Part shown: one piece after another, positions 1 through 12,867 of the stretch
Layout: each line of letters starts with the position of its first letter
Position numbering within the stretch: the first letter of the stretch is position 1
Source of the DNA: Phlebiopsis flavidoalba
Lineage: Eukaryota > Basidiomycota > Agaricomycetes > Polyporales > Phanerochaetaceae
Assembly: GCA_035772785.1 (NCBI GenBank)
Contig: JAOCPU010000026.1
Span: forward strand, 1-64,000
Direction: 5' to 3'
DNA: 64,000 nucleotides
The notes under the pieces: generated by a model
What the model was told of the DNA's origin: nothing
Databases searched by the model: none
What the model saw: only the letters and a program-made list of their open reading frames with translations
Position numbers and translations under genes: made by a program

Positions 1-3000
1 CGAAACCAACGCCGGTAACGGCGCTCTCCTACATGAACTCCCCTCTCGTTCGTTTCGTTAAACGCCATATGGTTACCACCTGTGGCGTCCTGTCTTGACT
101 TCGTACTACGACCGTAGCGAAGCACGACCGTCACAGATAGTATGAGCCTGGCATGGGTCGGTGGCCGATACTGTACTGAATGTGGCTCATTACACTCATT
201 GCCGACTGCATGGACTACGGATTACCACTATGTACGATAGTGGGCGCAAGCCTGAGGACGCTATCCAACGGAACCTCTGCGTCAAGTTTGCGTCGATTCC
301 AAGGTCCTGCATTGTTGCGTGAATGCAATTGCAGGATGAAACTCATCATCAGCGTGGACTCCACCTAGTAAAGTCCGTAGCGTCAAGTTACTAGTCAACT
401 GGGTACCACTTTTGCATCGACGGTAGGTCCAAATAGGACTGTCATCTACCAGCTGTGTTCCCAAAATCAGACATACAAATTCTTGAACCATGCCGCTGTC
501 GACGTCGCGTTCATCTACACCAGGTGTTCACACGGTGCACTTGGTGAGTCTCCAGGCACGTGTTCCGGTGGGAGGGGGCGGTATCTGGCAGCCCCTGAGT
601 GCGAGGTTTAAGTTCGCGTGGAGTCCCCTCCATGAGACCAGCTACAAACCCGCCCGTCCGGATCTGTTTCCATGAATGAGCATCCTTGGTCGGTCAGGTA
701 CCAGCGTCCAGAAGTCGAGTGCCTCACAGCGGTCTATTGAATGTTTTATGGACGTCCCGCGTCACGGCATAATCTGACCTGCCGACCTTCGTCAATTTCG
801 TCTAACGCCAATACCTTGTGTATAAATGATGCGCTTATCCAAACCTTCAGTCCGCGAGCATAGCAAGATACGACAGCTCACCGGGGTCGGAGTAGTATCC
901 CATCCTTTCTGAGGTGGAAACCACGCATACTCCGTCTATCATTGTAGACCTGGAGCATATCTAATAAAGTTTCGCTAGTGCCTTTGCTCAAATAAAAACG
1001 GTGTTTTTTTTGCCAACATTATGCCGCGTGCCATCTAAACTCTAATGGCTCATCATTTGCACGCGTCTTACCAGTTGGAGCTGGTGTCGCCCTAAGTATG
1101 GGACTTGATGACTTGCTAGATCCCGGACAGAGGCCTACAGTCTTTTGCGATGGACGTAACCTCGCCAGATAGTAGGGGTGATGAATGAAGATCGAGCCCC
1201 TGAATATGACAAATACCCCGTCCATAACGATTTAACTGCTTCTTTGCGTTAGTCAACAGCTTCATGAGATAACGTTATCCACTAACACGATTCTTTTGCG
1301 CGGGTTGTGTGTTGACTACTCGATACTTGTACGTTTGAAACGCCGCAAGAGTGATCAATACTTGCTTCGAACAATGGTTCTAGCACCCGGCACTATGGGT
1401 AGATCATCATATAATATAGATATCAAGTCTCTATGGCTTATGGCATTTGCAGGTTCTCTGAAACCCAAATGAGTATCTCTCACCCAGTCAACGTACATTG
1501 TCCCCTGTCTTTGAGAATTTGACCGCTGGTAATGACGCTGATTTGCAGATAAAAAGCGAGTGACGGACTGTTGACTCTGCAATAGCTGTTTTGTCGGCGT
1601 ATGTGATCATCTGCCACACTTCGAGTTTCCGCCCTGATGATAATCATCCACGCTCGCAGTGTGCATGATACGAAACGTCGCAAAGTGCAGAACACACTCT
1701 TCAAACATGATGCATAGGCTTTTGCTCTTCGTTGCGAGGATGATTGGGCTCGAGTGCAAGGTTTCACAGCTTCAAGTTTACGTTTCAGAGAGATGACTCC
1801 TCCACAGGTATATACTCCTCCATCATCACGATACGATCAAAAAGAGATTTACTTTACATATGCATGTCGATCCCAATGCCCTCTTGTAACCTCCCTCTCA
1901 TAGATGGTACCGCGCCGAACAACTCTATTCTATGTAGTTATGGCAGGTCTGAGCTAGTGACACCTGGCACGATTGAGCCAAGTTGATGCGGTGTGAGTTA
2001 CGTTGAGTTAATCTACTGCGCACTGCCATGTAACGTGTCCCTCAGATATAATCACTTGATTGGTGATTATGCCTCAAGGTAGATCCCATCAATCTGTCGG
2101 CGTAGCCAGTCCCATCCCCCGACATCTACGGACGTCCCCATTATCCTCGGCATTGCGGTTCACAAAATACACGCCCTTTGGCAATGTATGATTGAGACTG
2201 TGTGACATAGTGGTGATACATAGCAAATCCACGTTAAGAACGAGCCGGGATTCTCATGTACCACATTGACCACCTTCCTCAGCTAACAAATGAGAGCGGC
2301 GCAGGCGCGGTATATCCCATGTTTCTTTGTGACTTTACCGGTATTATACACACCGGTGCGTTCGTGTTGCCTTGTTTTCTGATGAGACTTCCATTCGCCT
2401 TCCTTATCTAAAGATCTTGTAGTCCGCCATAACATCGTTAGTTTACTAGTTACCGGATGACTGAATAGCAATCAAGTATCAAATGTTCATCATTGAAGCT
2501 GAGATGAAATGTAACAGATCTCCATGACCATTTGAAAAATATCTTTTTCCATCACAACGTTGTATTAGGATTATCGCAGCTATGAAAGTCGAATGAGAAA
2601 GGGCCGAAATGCTCGCTCCCCCCCTTTTCACCCCCCGTCCCGCTCGTTGTGGCCAATCATCCCAGAGGGCATCAGAGACATCACCACCGTGCGCATGGTC
2701 TACTATATCATACTCTGTTCAATCCAATGACGTGCCACCGCCCAGTACAATCCAAGTTGTTTGCTACAATGCCAACCATCATTGTGAGATGCATGGTTAA
2801 TGTTCCCGTAAACCTGCTAGGTCGCACTGACGGGGTCGGGACCCCGGGCGCACACGACTCACAGGAAGCCACATGCTATAGTAAGCTTAGTAAGTTACTC
2901 GTGACCTTGGTACACTGATCATATCAAGGCCGTCTAGCCCACCGTGCTTGTGGTAGTATTCTAGGAAGAATGACTCAGGCAGAGGACATCTACTCTCAGC

Positions 3001-5208
3001 TAGTATCACTGTGTATGTGACCCTGTTAGTATTTACACCCTTGCGTTCTAGCTCGGGATAGCAACTAACTTACGATCGTCCGCATACAAATACAACCATT
3101 GCGACTGATCGTAGCTACAGGCAAGAGACCGGAAGTTCGCTCTTCTACTCAACGCCTCTCTAAAACGATCGTCTTTTTTTCAGTACTAATGGTTTACTAC
3201 TTTATCTTCTGAGCTTTTCGCAGGAAGTCCCAGGACTATCTGGGGTCGACACCTGTGTCTATGGCTACGGTCATATTCTTTGTGTCTCGATACGTGTCTC
3301 TGGTCGAAAAGAGGTGTCAAGTTCGTTCAATGGTATCAAACTGGCATGGACACGCCGCGGAAGTACGGGCAGATTTCGTAGTCGCCAGTCTCTTGCCATT
3401 GGCAATGCGATTTGAGAAGTGATCGTAAGGGTAAGCGTCTTGATTTTGAAGGCCCAGCCAAATCTACAAACGAACACGAATGACTGACAGCCCTGACCCA
3501 TCAACTGCTTTACAGCTGTACATTGGCTTGGAGAGTGGGCGAAGTCTGTGTACCTTGAGTTTGCTCATTAGTAGTATCGCTGGTAAGTGACAATAGTCTT
3601 TCTTGCACTAATTAAATCCGTTAGTCCCTGCGCTGAGCCGAAAACCGTGCAAAGTGTCTATCTGCTGTTCGTGTCTTTGCTGTTTCCCGGTGGACGCTTT
3701 TTGCTATCTTCTATTGTCTTCGCTGTTGGGATGATCAACCCGCTTTTGTCAGTAGTAAGTGACATACTTATATCCTGGCCCGTGTTCCTAATATGCTCAT
3801 GAAGCGGTGTTTCAAAAAAGACACTCTATTCCCGCACCTACTTTAAAGCATTACCACCACCATTGCGAGGCTGCGGAGAAGGCGTTCTCATTAGCTAATG
3901 ATGCTTCTAGCTCTTTGTGAGTGGACCTTTTGCATGACCAGATAATACTAGACACATCAACCAATATCATTTCATATAATTTCAGACCCCGGTAAAAGCT
4001 CGTGCATCTGCTTGTGATATGGAACATTGACGCCTAAGACATGTATCAGTTTTTGGATGATTTTCATAGCATCATGTGTAACCCGAGGGTATAGTCTTGA
4101 CAGTATCGTGGTTGAAGCTACAAAAAATTCGCCGTTTTTTTAATAAAAGAAGGTGTTCGCACTTCACTGGGAATCCTGATTTTACATGAAGGTGGGCACT
4201 TTTAACACCCAATACGAATTAGTTACACAAATTACAGGAATCACAACATCACAGGCACTATATAAACTGTATCACAATATTCTCTCTGTAGGACCTCTTT
4301 GGACAAACTCGTGGTCTTTCTTCTCTAAATTATGGCTCTTTCAGGGGTATACTGTGCGTTGGAAGGCCTAAATCTTCTCTCTTATACCACGTTTCGCCTC
4401 CGCGGCTAGTTTTTTCATTCTTTTCTATCCCACCTTGTGCTACTCTAACATGAACAGCAAAAAATGTTTTTTTAGGCTTTACGGAACATCAAAGTAGTGA
4501 CAGATACGTCAGTAATGTATTAGTATGGTCACGATCTGTTGACATTAACAAATCATTTGGTTTTATCGGCACTACAGGCTCATATCGATCTCGATCTCGC
4601 ATTTTATTATGCAACTCCGAAACATTCGCATGTCACAGCAGCCGTGCTGCAATGCTCAAAGCTTTGTCTTCAAAGGGTTTTCAGAAGCTAAGCCGCAAAA
4701 GCCCACCATCGCTTTTCATCGGTACCCTCGGGGCTCCACTAGATATAGACTTTCTGAGTATAGAGCCTGAGACACTCACGGAAATGGCTGGAGGCGTAGG
4801 GGGGAGGAAGTCGCAGAGATTTGAGGGCATATCCGATGATCCGATGACAACAGGAATTGTGTTGACTTTCTTACCAGAGATTGACGGCCAGTAATTGTCT
4901 AGATTGGAACCTCTTTCTTGATCGACGACGACTTTAGTTATTTCATAGATACCCCCAGTCGTTACAGAGAGCATGTTTTGCTGTGCATAACAAAAGAGGC
5001 GGTGGACCACAGTATCTTATAATAATATCCATCAATACATGTATCATGCCGCATGCGCAGAAACAAGACTATCCGTCAACGTCATCGGATACTGATTGAA
5101 TTGTTAAAGACCTACCCGACTGTGGTGTGTGCTCAGTAGTAACGCCTGAGGCCACAACTCTTGGATCAAATTGCTAATACTGAGTAAATCAAGATACACT
5201 TAGCATCG
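1..5208. other. Stretch without a recognisable gene
   Basis: I see no gene that I can support here. The six frames hold only open frames of about 60-110 residues, with no family motif, no convincing chain of exons, no tRNA and no transposon coding sequence. By eye the base composition is more AT-rich and even than in the coding half of the window. A 61-residue hydrophobic frame near 3587-3802 and overlapping frames at 4652-5010 are most likely chance. The right edge is the 3' end of the minus-strand F-box gene. Confidence 0.5.
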
Positions 5209-6645
5209 CTACAACTAATATATCCCTTTCCTTCAGCAGCGGCATAAGATTGGAAAAACACGCTTTCTCCTCTTCGGAGAAAACCTGCGACTGTGTTTAC
5301 CTCCAACTCAGCCCTCAGCTCAAGCTGCCGCATCCCGCGGTATCGGAGTAGGACGTCCTGCATGGCGAGCATGTGGGGCGCTTTTAGGCGGCATACTTGG
5401 TTATCGTCATACGGACGGTCCCCGCGATTCGACAATAACCTTCTCTAGCGCAGGCACCGTGGTAGTGCCCATGACTGCCAGTGTATCTCCGAGAACGTTG
5501 ATGAGAGCAGGCCAATCTCCCCACACATTGGGTATGCTGCGGTCTTGCATGACGCCGAAGAGGAGGGTGCGTAGGTTGTGGAATAGGCATGTCGGCGAAG
5601 TTGAACTGGGAGCGCCCTGGAGGTCTGGATAAGTAGAGTACGGTTATGCAGAGCGCGTGTGATGATATTATGTTGTGACTGACCTTCTTCTCTGTGAAGT
5701 ACAAGCGGCGTAGCGATGTCCATTGCCGAGGTGTTATTTCAGGCGATGGCCAAGCGTGGCGATGAGCTTGCGAAATATTTCCGCGTCACCCAAAACGATG
5801 TAGGAAATATCAAGGGATTCCAGAGCTGGTAGTCCCTCTCTCGTGCGGCATCGCACAAGAGACCTAAGAAAGTCTTGAGTCCGTGAGATTGTCGTATGAA
5901 GACATGGTGTTAGAGAGTCGAACTGGAGCGGGCAAGTGGGCGTTGGCCGCCCTGTGAAGTGCCATCGAATGACATCCGCTCGAAATAAATATCGCGAAGA
6001 TTCACAAAAGGGAGAAGAAAAGCGTAGAAGATGTTGTGTAGAACCCCGCCGCTGACTTGCATTATGGCTTCAGCAGGAATGTAGGAGAAACTGGTGAGAG
6101 ACTCTATGCGGAGGATCGTTTATGGTTGCTAGGCAATTTTTCCTCTAGATCCACAGGAAAATTGATTATTAGGGTATGGACATCCAAGCGTCGGATGTTC
6201 TTGAAGTGATGAGAGGATGCGAAATAGGTGAAAAATGTCGATGGCCCTAGATTGAAGGGCGTGATGGTCCCACTTCTTAGATCGCAGCTGAAGTGAGTGA
6301 ACAGCATCCAACAGCATGCGAGGCGGGGTTTTTGCAAATGAAGCGACCCGGGCCAGTGTCTGGGTACCTGGGTACAACGGCTTGCGGCCGCATTGGATGA
6401 GAATATAATCATGTTCAAAGCTTCCACTCGACACACCTGGATCGCGGAACTCTAGAGACAGATCATGATACAGGTGGCCATGAGCTATGCCTCTCCATTC
6501 TCGAGAGACCAGAGCACACGCCGCAATGGTTTCCTTTGCCAAGTCTGCGTCTTTGAGTCGCGGCATTGCTGACTAGCCTAAGTGGCAAGGCAACCTGAGC
6601 CAGTATAGCGTCCGACACCTCTGGCGGGATATTTCGACGACGCAT
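5209..6645 (-). CDS. F-box-type protein, paralog 1 of a local family
   Basis: Function inferred as an F-box substrate adaptor of an SCF ubiquitin ligase; the substrate is unknown. The start is chosen at 6645 because the motif RRRNIPPEVSDAIL follows at once and is shared with the other local copies. After one frame change comes ETIAACALVSREWRGIAHGH, the usual end of an F-box (CALVSREWR). The middle is poorly conserved. Near the C-terminus MQDVLLRYRGMRQLE and the closing MPLLKERDILVV match the endings of the copies at 12.9-16.2 kb and 19.8-21.2 kb. The stop at 5209 is set by that alignment. At least two to three frame changes are needed. The family is agaricomycete-style F-box proteins of about 450 residues; this identification rests on pattern and paralog comparison, not on a search. 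Confidence 0.7.
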
Positions 6646-6899
6646 AGTATCTCTGAGGAGGATCTCGGGGTCCAGATGTACGGCTAATAGCTGCTGCAGT
6701 GGTTTCGCGATAAAAACACGCCCAGATTTTATACAGGGTCGCAGAGATATTTCAAGTTGGGTCTCTGAAATTTTAGCCCTTATATTCTAGGCGGGGGCGC
6801 CTATCCACATCACACCTCTGATTGGGCGCGCCTACGCAGCTGTAGCACCGACCACCACCAGTCCCACCACCTCCGCCTTGCTCGAATTAGCAGCTCACG

Positions 6900-7720
6900 A
6901 TGGTCAGCACCTTCCCACACTTCTATACACCACTCACCTATTTAGAGTATACTCCAGTCTAACGTTCTCCGCGCCATACCTCGCTGCGGTCCGGTCGACG
7001 CTCACCGCAGGCGCTGACGCTGCAGGACTTCTCGCTCGCAGGTGCGCGTGCCCCCTCGCCGTAGCTCTATCGCATCATAGACCATATCTGTATAGATCGT
7101 CGAGCGGCACAATAAACCCGAAGTTGAAGTCGGGAAGTGCGCACCCTGCGGCTTCGTCTTACGGTCCCTTACTTAACCGCACGCAGCGGCTCACAGGAAG
7201 TGCTCCTCCAGCCGCTCACGATCTCACGCGTAACGAGAACGAGCGGGTGCTGATTGAGGTGCGGTCGTCCGTCAACTCGATTCGGCTGAGTATCAAGATC
7301 AAACAGGCGGACGAGATCGAGCGGATTCTCTGCCCACAAGTTTACACGCTTTATGATGCAACGCGCGGAAAGCTCTTTGTTGTATTGCGATGCGCAAGCC
7401 CGTAAAGGTGCGTGATCATCATTGTGGTTACGGAGAGAGACTGAAAGGTCATAGGGCTATGATATCTCGTTCTTGATTACGAACAACCACACGGATACGA
7501 TGCTCAAGCACAAGATCGTGGACTTCATTATACAGTGCGTGTCCTGCTGTTCCCTGCGATGCGATTTACGACTGGCTTTGCAGATTCATGGAAGAGGTAG
7601 ACAAGGAGATCAGCGAGATGAGAGCTTAGCCTGAACGCGCGGGCGCGTGTCGTCGCAGAGTCGTACGCTGCTCGCTGTACGCATTCCCCCATCTCACGTG
7701 AATACACACTCAACGACCCT
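6900..7720 (+). CDS. ARPC4: Arp2/3 complex subunit 4 (p20/ARPC4)
   Basis: Structural subunit of the Arp2/3 complex, which nucleates branched actin filaments; cytoplasmic, at actin patches. Recognised stretches, in order: [109 protein letters not shown]. These follow the ARPC4 family from near its N-terminus to its end (about 168 residues). Two introns are visible in the 3' half, near 7407-7448 and 7534-7581; the second has lost the first G of its donor. I infer that exon 1 is only the ATG at 6900, with an intron to about 6971, because MSNVLR then joins PYLAAV. Single-base indels occur near 6977, 7335, 7375, 7388 and 7623. The exact stop is uncertain: the final frame stays open to 8167. Single-copy and essential in fungi, so the breaks are probably sequence errors. 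Confidence 0.93.
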
Positions 7721-7839
7721 CTAGTTTGCTTCATAGATAACAACGACCGGACGCATTTCGCAAAACCATGTATTGTACTCTGGAATATCAACACTAAATA
7801 CTGCACTCTACAGCTTGCCCTTCGCCCCACTCTTGTGGT

Positions 7840-9300
7840 TCACCCGACGCCGGCACGACCGAGCGCCATCTGCGACGAGACCACAAGACACCGCTGGTGC
7901 TTCTTCCACTTGTCGTCATCTAAATCCACGCCGTCCGGCGGCGCAGTCCACACCGACCAGTCGGACGCTATACGCATCATTGCTTCGTCCCGCAGGCTTC
8001 ATTCACAAACTTGCTCTGCGTGTTACACGGCGACACGCATGCGCGGCGCGACGTGTTGTGTTTCCTCCTCCGCGCGGGCAACCCGCACTGGTGCCGTGAA
8101 CCTGAACGCGAGCGTCATCACCATCGTCGGGGAGCCATCTGCTTTCCTGTTTAGCACTCGACAGTAGGAGGGGAGAAGGGAGGGCATTACATGCGGTGGT
8201 CCGTGAGCGTGGGCAGTGTTGTGTGCGGGATACGACGGCGAAGCCAATCGGCGAAGAACGCAAGCAATCGCAGGCGTCAGTCTTTCCTGGGGGTTCACGC
8301 AGCCCGATGTACTCGCCCCACTGTTTCAGTTCGCGCTGCGGTCCGTGAGCACGCCGCTGTTCCGCAAACACGGGGTCCAGCTGCACCTGCAGATGCGAGG
8401 CTTATTTCCAACGCGCCTGTTTGAACGTGGGCTTGTCCGGGCAGCGTGAGGGGTGTGTGTGCATCGGCGGTGCCGCTACCGTGGGGGTCACCGTATGGTG
8501 ACGCGGGCGTGGAGCGCGAGCGAGGGGCGGCCGACCGGCGGTGGTGCGTCGAGCAAGGCGCCGAAGATCATATGTGTGCCGTGATAACGTTCTTCGTTCT
8601 GCGCATGTATGCGTGTCAGCGTGCGCCCAGGGATCTGAAACAGGGGTGCGCACATTCTGGACAAGCACGGCGGAGAGGTGTTAAAGTCGCGTCCGGTCTT
8701 GAGGTCGCGCACGCGCACCTCGAATGCCCCCGGCGCTGCTGAGCGCAGGAAATGCGCGCGGTCACATGGATGGGTCTGGGTGCGCGGTGCCCGCTTGGTG
8801 CGCAATTGCAGACTCGATGATTAGGCCTAGCACGTAGCCTGCACCGCTTGGGCATCAGTCCCCACCGTAACACATACAGACACACAAGCACCCACCTCCC
8901 TGCGGAACTCTACACCGTATCAAGTACACATTAGCTCGCGCCCAAACCATAACACAGAACACACGTTATTAACCGACCCACAACGGGTCCACCTCGCCTT
9001 TATACACCGCTCTATTCTGCTCATCACGGCCTGTGTATGTCGCGGCAATCGCTTCGCACAGCGGCGCCATGGCGGTGTCGGTTCGAGCTTCAAGTAGGCA
9101 ACTAGGATCCCTCGCGCTCGCGTCGCGTGTGACTTATATACGACCGCGCCTGGAGGTAGGCGCCAGGGTGTGCGGCGGCGGCGGAAAGGACGAGGCAAAG
9201 AGAGGAAATGAGCAGGGCAGGGTCGGCGTCGGGGGACGTGATGGAAGCGAGAGGTTTCACATGAGTGTCTTGGTGTGGGGAACGTGTCGGGCGTTGAGTC
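7840..9300 (-). CDS. Possible unidentified gene, convergent with ARPC4
   Basis: I do not recognise this protein. The stretch is GC-rich and has long open frames on both strands. The minus strand reads most like protein: AFEVRVRDLKTGRDF near 8720, a hydrophobic piece PALLISSLCLVLSAAAAH near 9220, and a closing acidic and aromatic piece DWSVWTAPPDGVDLDDDKW ending at a TGA at 7840-7842. Frame changes would be needed between these pieces. GC-rich DNA with few stop codons gives such frames by chance, so the gene itself is doubtful. If real, it would be convergent with ARPC4. Confidence 0.22.
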
Positions 9301-9440
9301 ATGGGCGGGTGGGTCAGGCCTCAGGGCCGGGTCGCGTGATTAGAGTTGTTTGGCAATCTGGGGCAGCAATTTCGATGTGTGAGTATCGTGGTGGTCTTAA
9401 ACGCGACGTTTCTAAACTTGAAGAGATGGATGTGTGAAAA

Positions 9441-10942
9441 GGCCTGTTGCTGGTGTACAAGGCCAGAGGGGTAGGCGACAGCAGCGTGGCGCGGCATCAT
9501 CCGACACGATTAACATCACACAGAACTATTTATGCGTACCGGCGAAGCGAAGTCCGTAGGTGAGTGTTTGAGCCCCCGAATAATGCGAGAAACGTGAGAT
9601 TATATTCTCGGAGATGGCGCACGACGACCAACGGTGATGGTGAGGAGCGAGAGTCGATAGCACTGGGTGGCTGAGTACTACTGAGTACTGAGTACTGACC
9701 TTACTACCGTCATTAATCCGTGGTAAGCACGCGGTAAACACTCTACTTACTCGATCAAGCGAAGGTTTAGTCTCGTTCTCAGACCTTATAGAGCGGGCAG
9801 TGCTTACTGCGTAAGCACCGTATCAGTGGTAGTAACGATCGGGGTTTTGAAATTATGTGCAGAGACCTGCTCTATAAGGTCTGGTGACTTTCGTTCGGAC
9901 GGGGGTAGATCAGTCTCACGTGAACGGCGGCCCGGTCAGTAAATTTGAAGCGACACTTCAAAAGCGGGTAAGCAAGTCCTCATGAAGTCATTTGAGAACA
10001 CTTGTTACTCGTGCGCCCTATCCGCCACAGTATACTCCTCAGCACTCAAGCGTGTATTCTACACCCATCCTCAAGTAGGCAGCAGCAGTGATAGACCTCA
10101 AAACATGATTTTTGGATGATGTTTGTATGTACAATTATTTCCAGGGATTTATTTTGAGCAGAAAGGACTGTGTGCCACTATGGTGCATTTGATCTGGTAT
10201 CAATGGGCATACTTCCATGGATCACACGGCGCGGAAGAATTGTGACAATAAGGCGTTCATATACTGATGGTATAAGCGGTCCATATTGAGGCATCGCGCT
10301 TTGTATCTGATCGGAGTAGCAGGCGCAGGGGCACGCAAAGCTCCGAATTCAACCCGCGGCGCGAACCGGTAGAGAGCCTGTCGAGGGTAACAAACTCGCG
10401 ACTTAACCCCATCACAATTGGGAACGCTCACGTGAGATTGATCTACCCCCGGATGATCGAAAGTCACCAGACATTTACGCCCGCACTCTGCACCAGCATA
10501 TTTCAAAAACTCCGATTACTCGGTCAGTTTTGAATTTCTTACATGAATCACTCTACGCGGGCGTAATGTCTGGGGACGAAACTAGCGGGGAAGGTTGACA
10601 TTTCAATATTGAGTGCCCGTCGGCTGATTACACACTCCGATCGTTACAATGATCACTATATTCATTATTCTCCTTACCCTAATAGAGCTCCGCTCTACTC
10701 TGCCGTAATCGAGACCACCGTGAGAAACGCCCTTGTCTCGGAACTTGCATTCGAGATCAGACTTTTTTTTTGAAGTGTTAAGCGGGGGTTTCGGTGAATG
10801 CGGACTTGAATTCTCTTCCATAACCAGAGCTCCTTGTTTGGCACGTTTCCCATTGCTCTAACGTAAGTACTGACCGCTAAATCGAACGCTAGTAATATGA
10901 CACTTTGATGATCAAGTGACCCTGCCGTCCTTTGGGCGCAAC
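9441..10942. other. Stretch without a recognisable gene
   Basis: No coding pattern, RNA gene or repeat that I can support. Open frames are short (under 95 residues) and carry no motif. A short direct repetition of the unit ctgagtact around 9672-9695 is the only local structure noticed. Confidence 0.45.
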
Positions 10943-12520
10943 ATTTCTCGTCTCACGATTCCACCAGAGGTATCGGACAGGCCATCATAGGGGGGGCGGG
11001 GGCTGGTTGCCTTACCTTTCTGGTAACAAACGGATTCCTCTTGGATATAGATAGTATCGAGAAAACGGCGCAGAAATAACCGACGCGGCAAAGAACACGA
11101 ATCTCAGCGGTGTAGCGCTTTGGTTTTCCGCGCAGTTGGCGGGATAGTAGCCCCGGGCTACCACAAGTGGATCATGTACTTGGGTTATAAGAGTTTCTAC
11201 AAACCGAGGTTGTCGTCGAGCAGATTGTCTTCAAAAGCTGGATACTAATATCCTAATTGTAAACACTGGGTTTGAAGAGCTTTACCCGGCTAACCCATAC
11301 ACTAGGCCAGCCTGGCTTCATTTTGCTGAAGAGACACTCTTTGGCGTCTATTCCGAAGTGCAGTCCCGCTCACTTCTCTCTTTTTACAAATGTTCCGATC
11401 GATACAACGAACCTCATCCCATCGTCATCGACGTTTACCGCCTATTTTTGTGCGCCCTCAGCTCCTCATTTCAAGGCATCTGCAAACGCTTTCAGATATA
11501 CTTTGTTTTGAATCCCCAATCTTACCAAGGAGCACAGTATGAAGTACGCTCGCTGACATGTTTGACGACTTTATCTGTGTGCAAAACGAATCCTCTCACG
11601 CAACATTTTGGTGCTCGAGCGGGGTCGGGGTGACCGTGCGGTCGTTACGTCCCCCAAGTTAAAACCACACTCTCCACGAGCCCTCCTTTCCAACTCCTTG
11701 TAAATGTCCCGCGAGATACCCTTTACGGTCAAGTCTTGCTGCTGTGCTCCCCAGAGCAGGCTCGCGCATCCCTTAACGTACAATGCGCTTTTGACTTTCT
11801 GGCTCAGTGTTACCCTATCCAAATTTCATGGGCTCGACGAGATTTTGGGCGCCTTACAAACGGCCGCACAAAAAGTGATTGCCAGCTCTCAAATCGCTTG
11901 ATATTTCCTGGCTGCAAACCATGAGTGGATGCATGTCTTTCGCGAGGCTCATATATACCGCACTTGGCCCTCGCCTGAGGCATCTTGGCATAGAGCGTCA
12001 ACCCTATCCTCCTTTTCCAGGGTCACCAGGGTGTCGCCGCTAAATGTATGACTATTGTGAACATCTGGCCAATGGATCGTGCTGTTCCACACAGATCTAC
12101 ACCCGATCTTCACCTCGCTTAGGCGGGTCCCAAGTCTAGTTGGGCAGCTTTCCTCCTGGGTAGTTTTTCGCACACCAACTGTGGGTTGCCCCATGTAGCT
12201 TGTGGTATTGGCTCACAGGCAATTCTCATATTTAGACTGGTCAGCTATAGGCCCTTCTGCCAGCATCTGCTGCTAGACCAATGTCATTCGTCGAATGCAT
12301 GAATCTCCCAGACGACACGCGGCTTTGAGATACATGACATACACCGCCTTCCAAGATATCCTCACCTCCAATATCCACAGGATACAGCAGCTCGAGTATG
12401 AGGCTCCATGATTCCATTGCCCCTCACAGTTCCCACACCTTCTCCGAACAGGAATGTGCACGTTTTTGGTAGCCTCATGCCGGTGTTGAAAGGAGAAATG
12501 AAATGCTTGACTTTAGTGGT
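10943..12520 (+). pseudogene. Degenerate F-box paralog (copy 2, probably dead)
   Basis: This is a decayed or badly read member of the same F-box family. At 10955-10975 the DNA reads TIPPEVSD, matching the N-terminus of the other copies, but the codon aligned with their start ATG is ATT at 10943-10945. Two bases are inserted right after the motif. Further on, EILGALQTAAQK near 11840 matches the ILASLQSAAKKG and ILGPLVVAAQKG segments of the paralogs, and ALGPRLRHLGIE near 11965 matches LLATLGPRLKHLGIEL. RIQQLEYEAP near 12385 corresponds to their MRRLE segment. Many frame changes are needed. The middle part (11270-11640) holds an open frame I cannot align. A pseudogene fits best because the start codon is lost as well as the frame. 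Confidence 0.5.
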
Positions 12521-12867
12521 GTCAAGTGTATCTTAGCATAGTGACAAGCAGTTTCACGATAGTAGCACAATCTTCAACGTTTTTACGCAAGATACTGTAC
12601 CCAGATAAGATTTACTTCAAGTTAGATGTTTTTTCTGGAAGGCTTCCAAACTTTAGTTTGAACTTCAGCTCGTGTATAAAACTCCGACACTTACTAAGAT
12701 CAACTGTGTTTTTTTTTTTGTTTTTTTATTTAACTTTACTGGACCTATTATGAACTCCGCTCTGCGCTATCATGATCGTGAACACGCGAACTTGAGTACC
12801 CTCTACTTCCGTCATCACAAGACACTAGATACACTGTGCTAACACGTATGCTATCTCTAGGTGTAAC

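Noticed and set aside
3587..3802. Hydrophobic 71-residue frame resembling a membrane peptide
   Set aside because: TC-rich DNA gives hydrophobic translations by chance. There is no promoter, partner exon or family resemblance.
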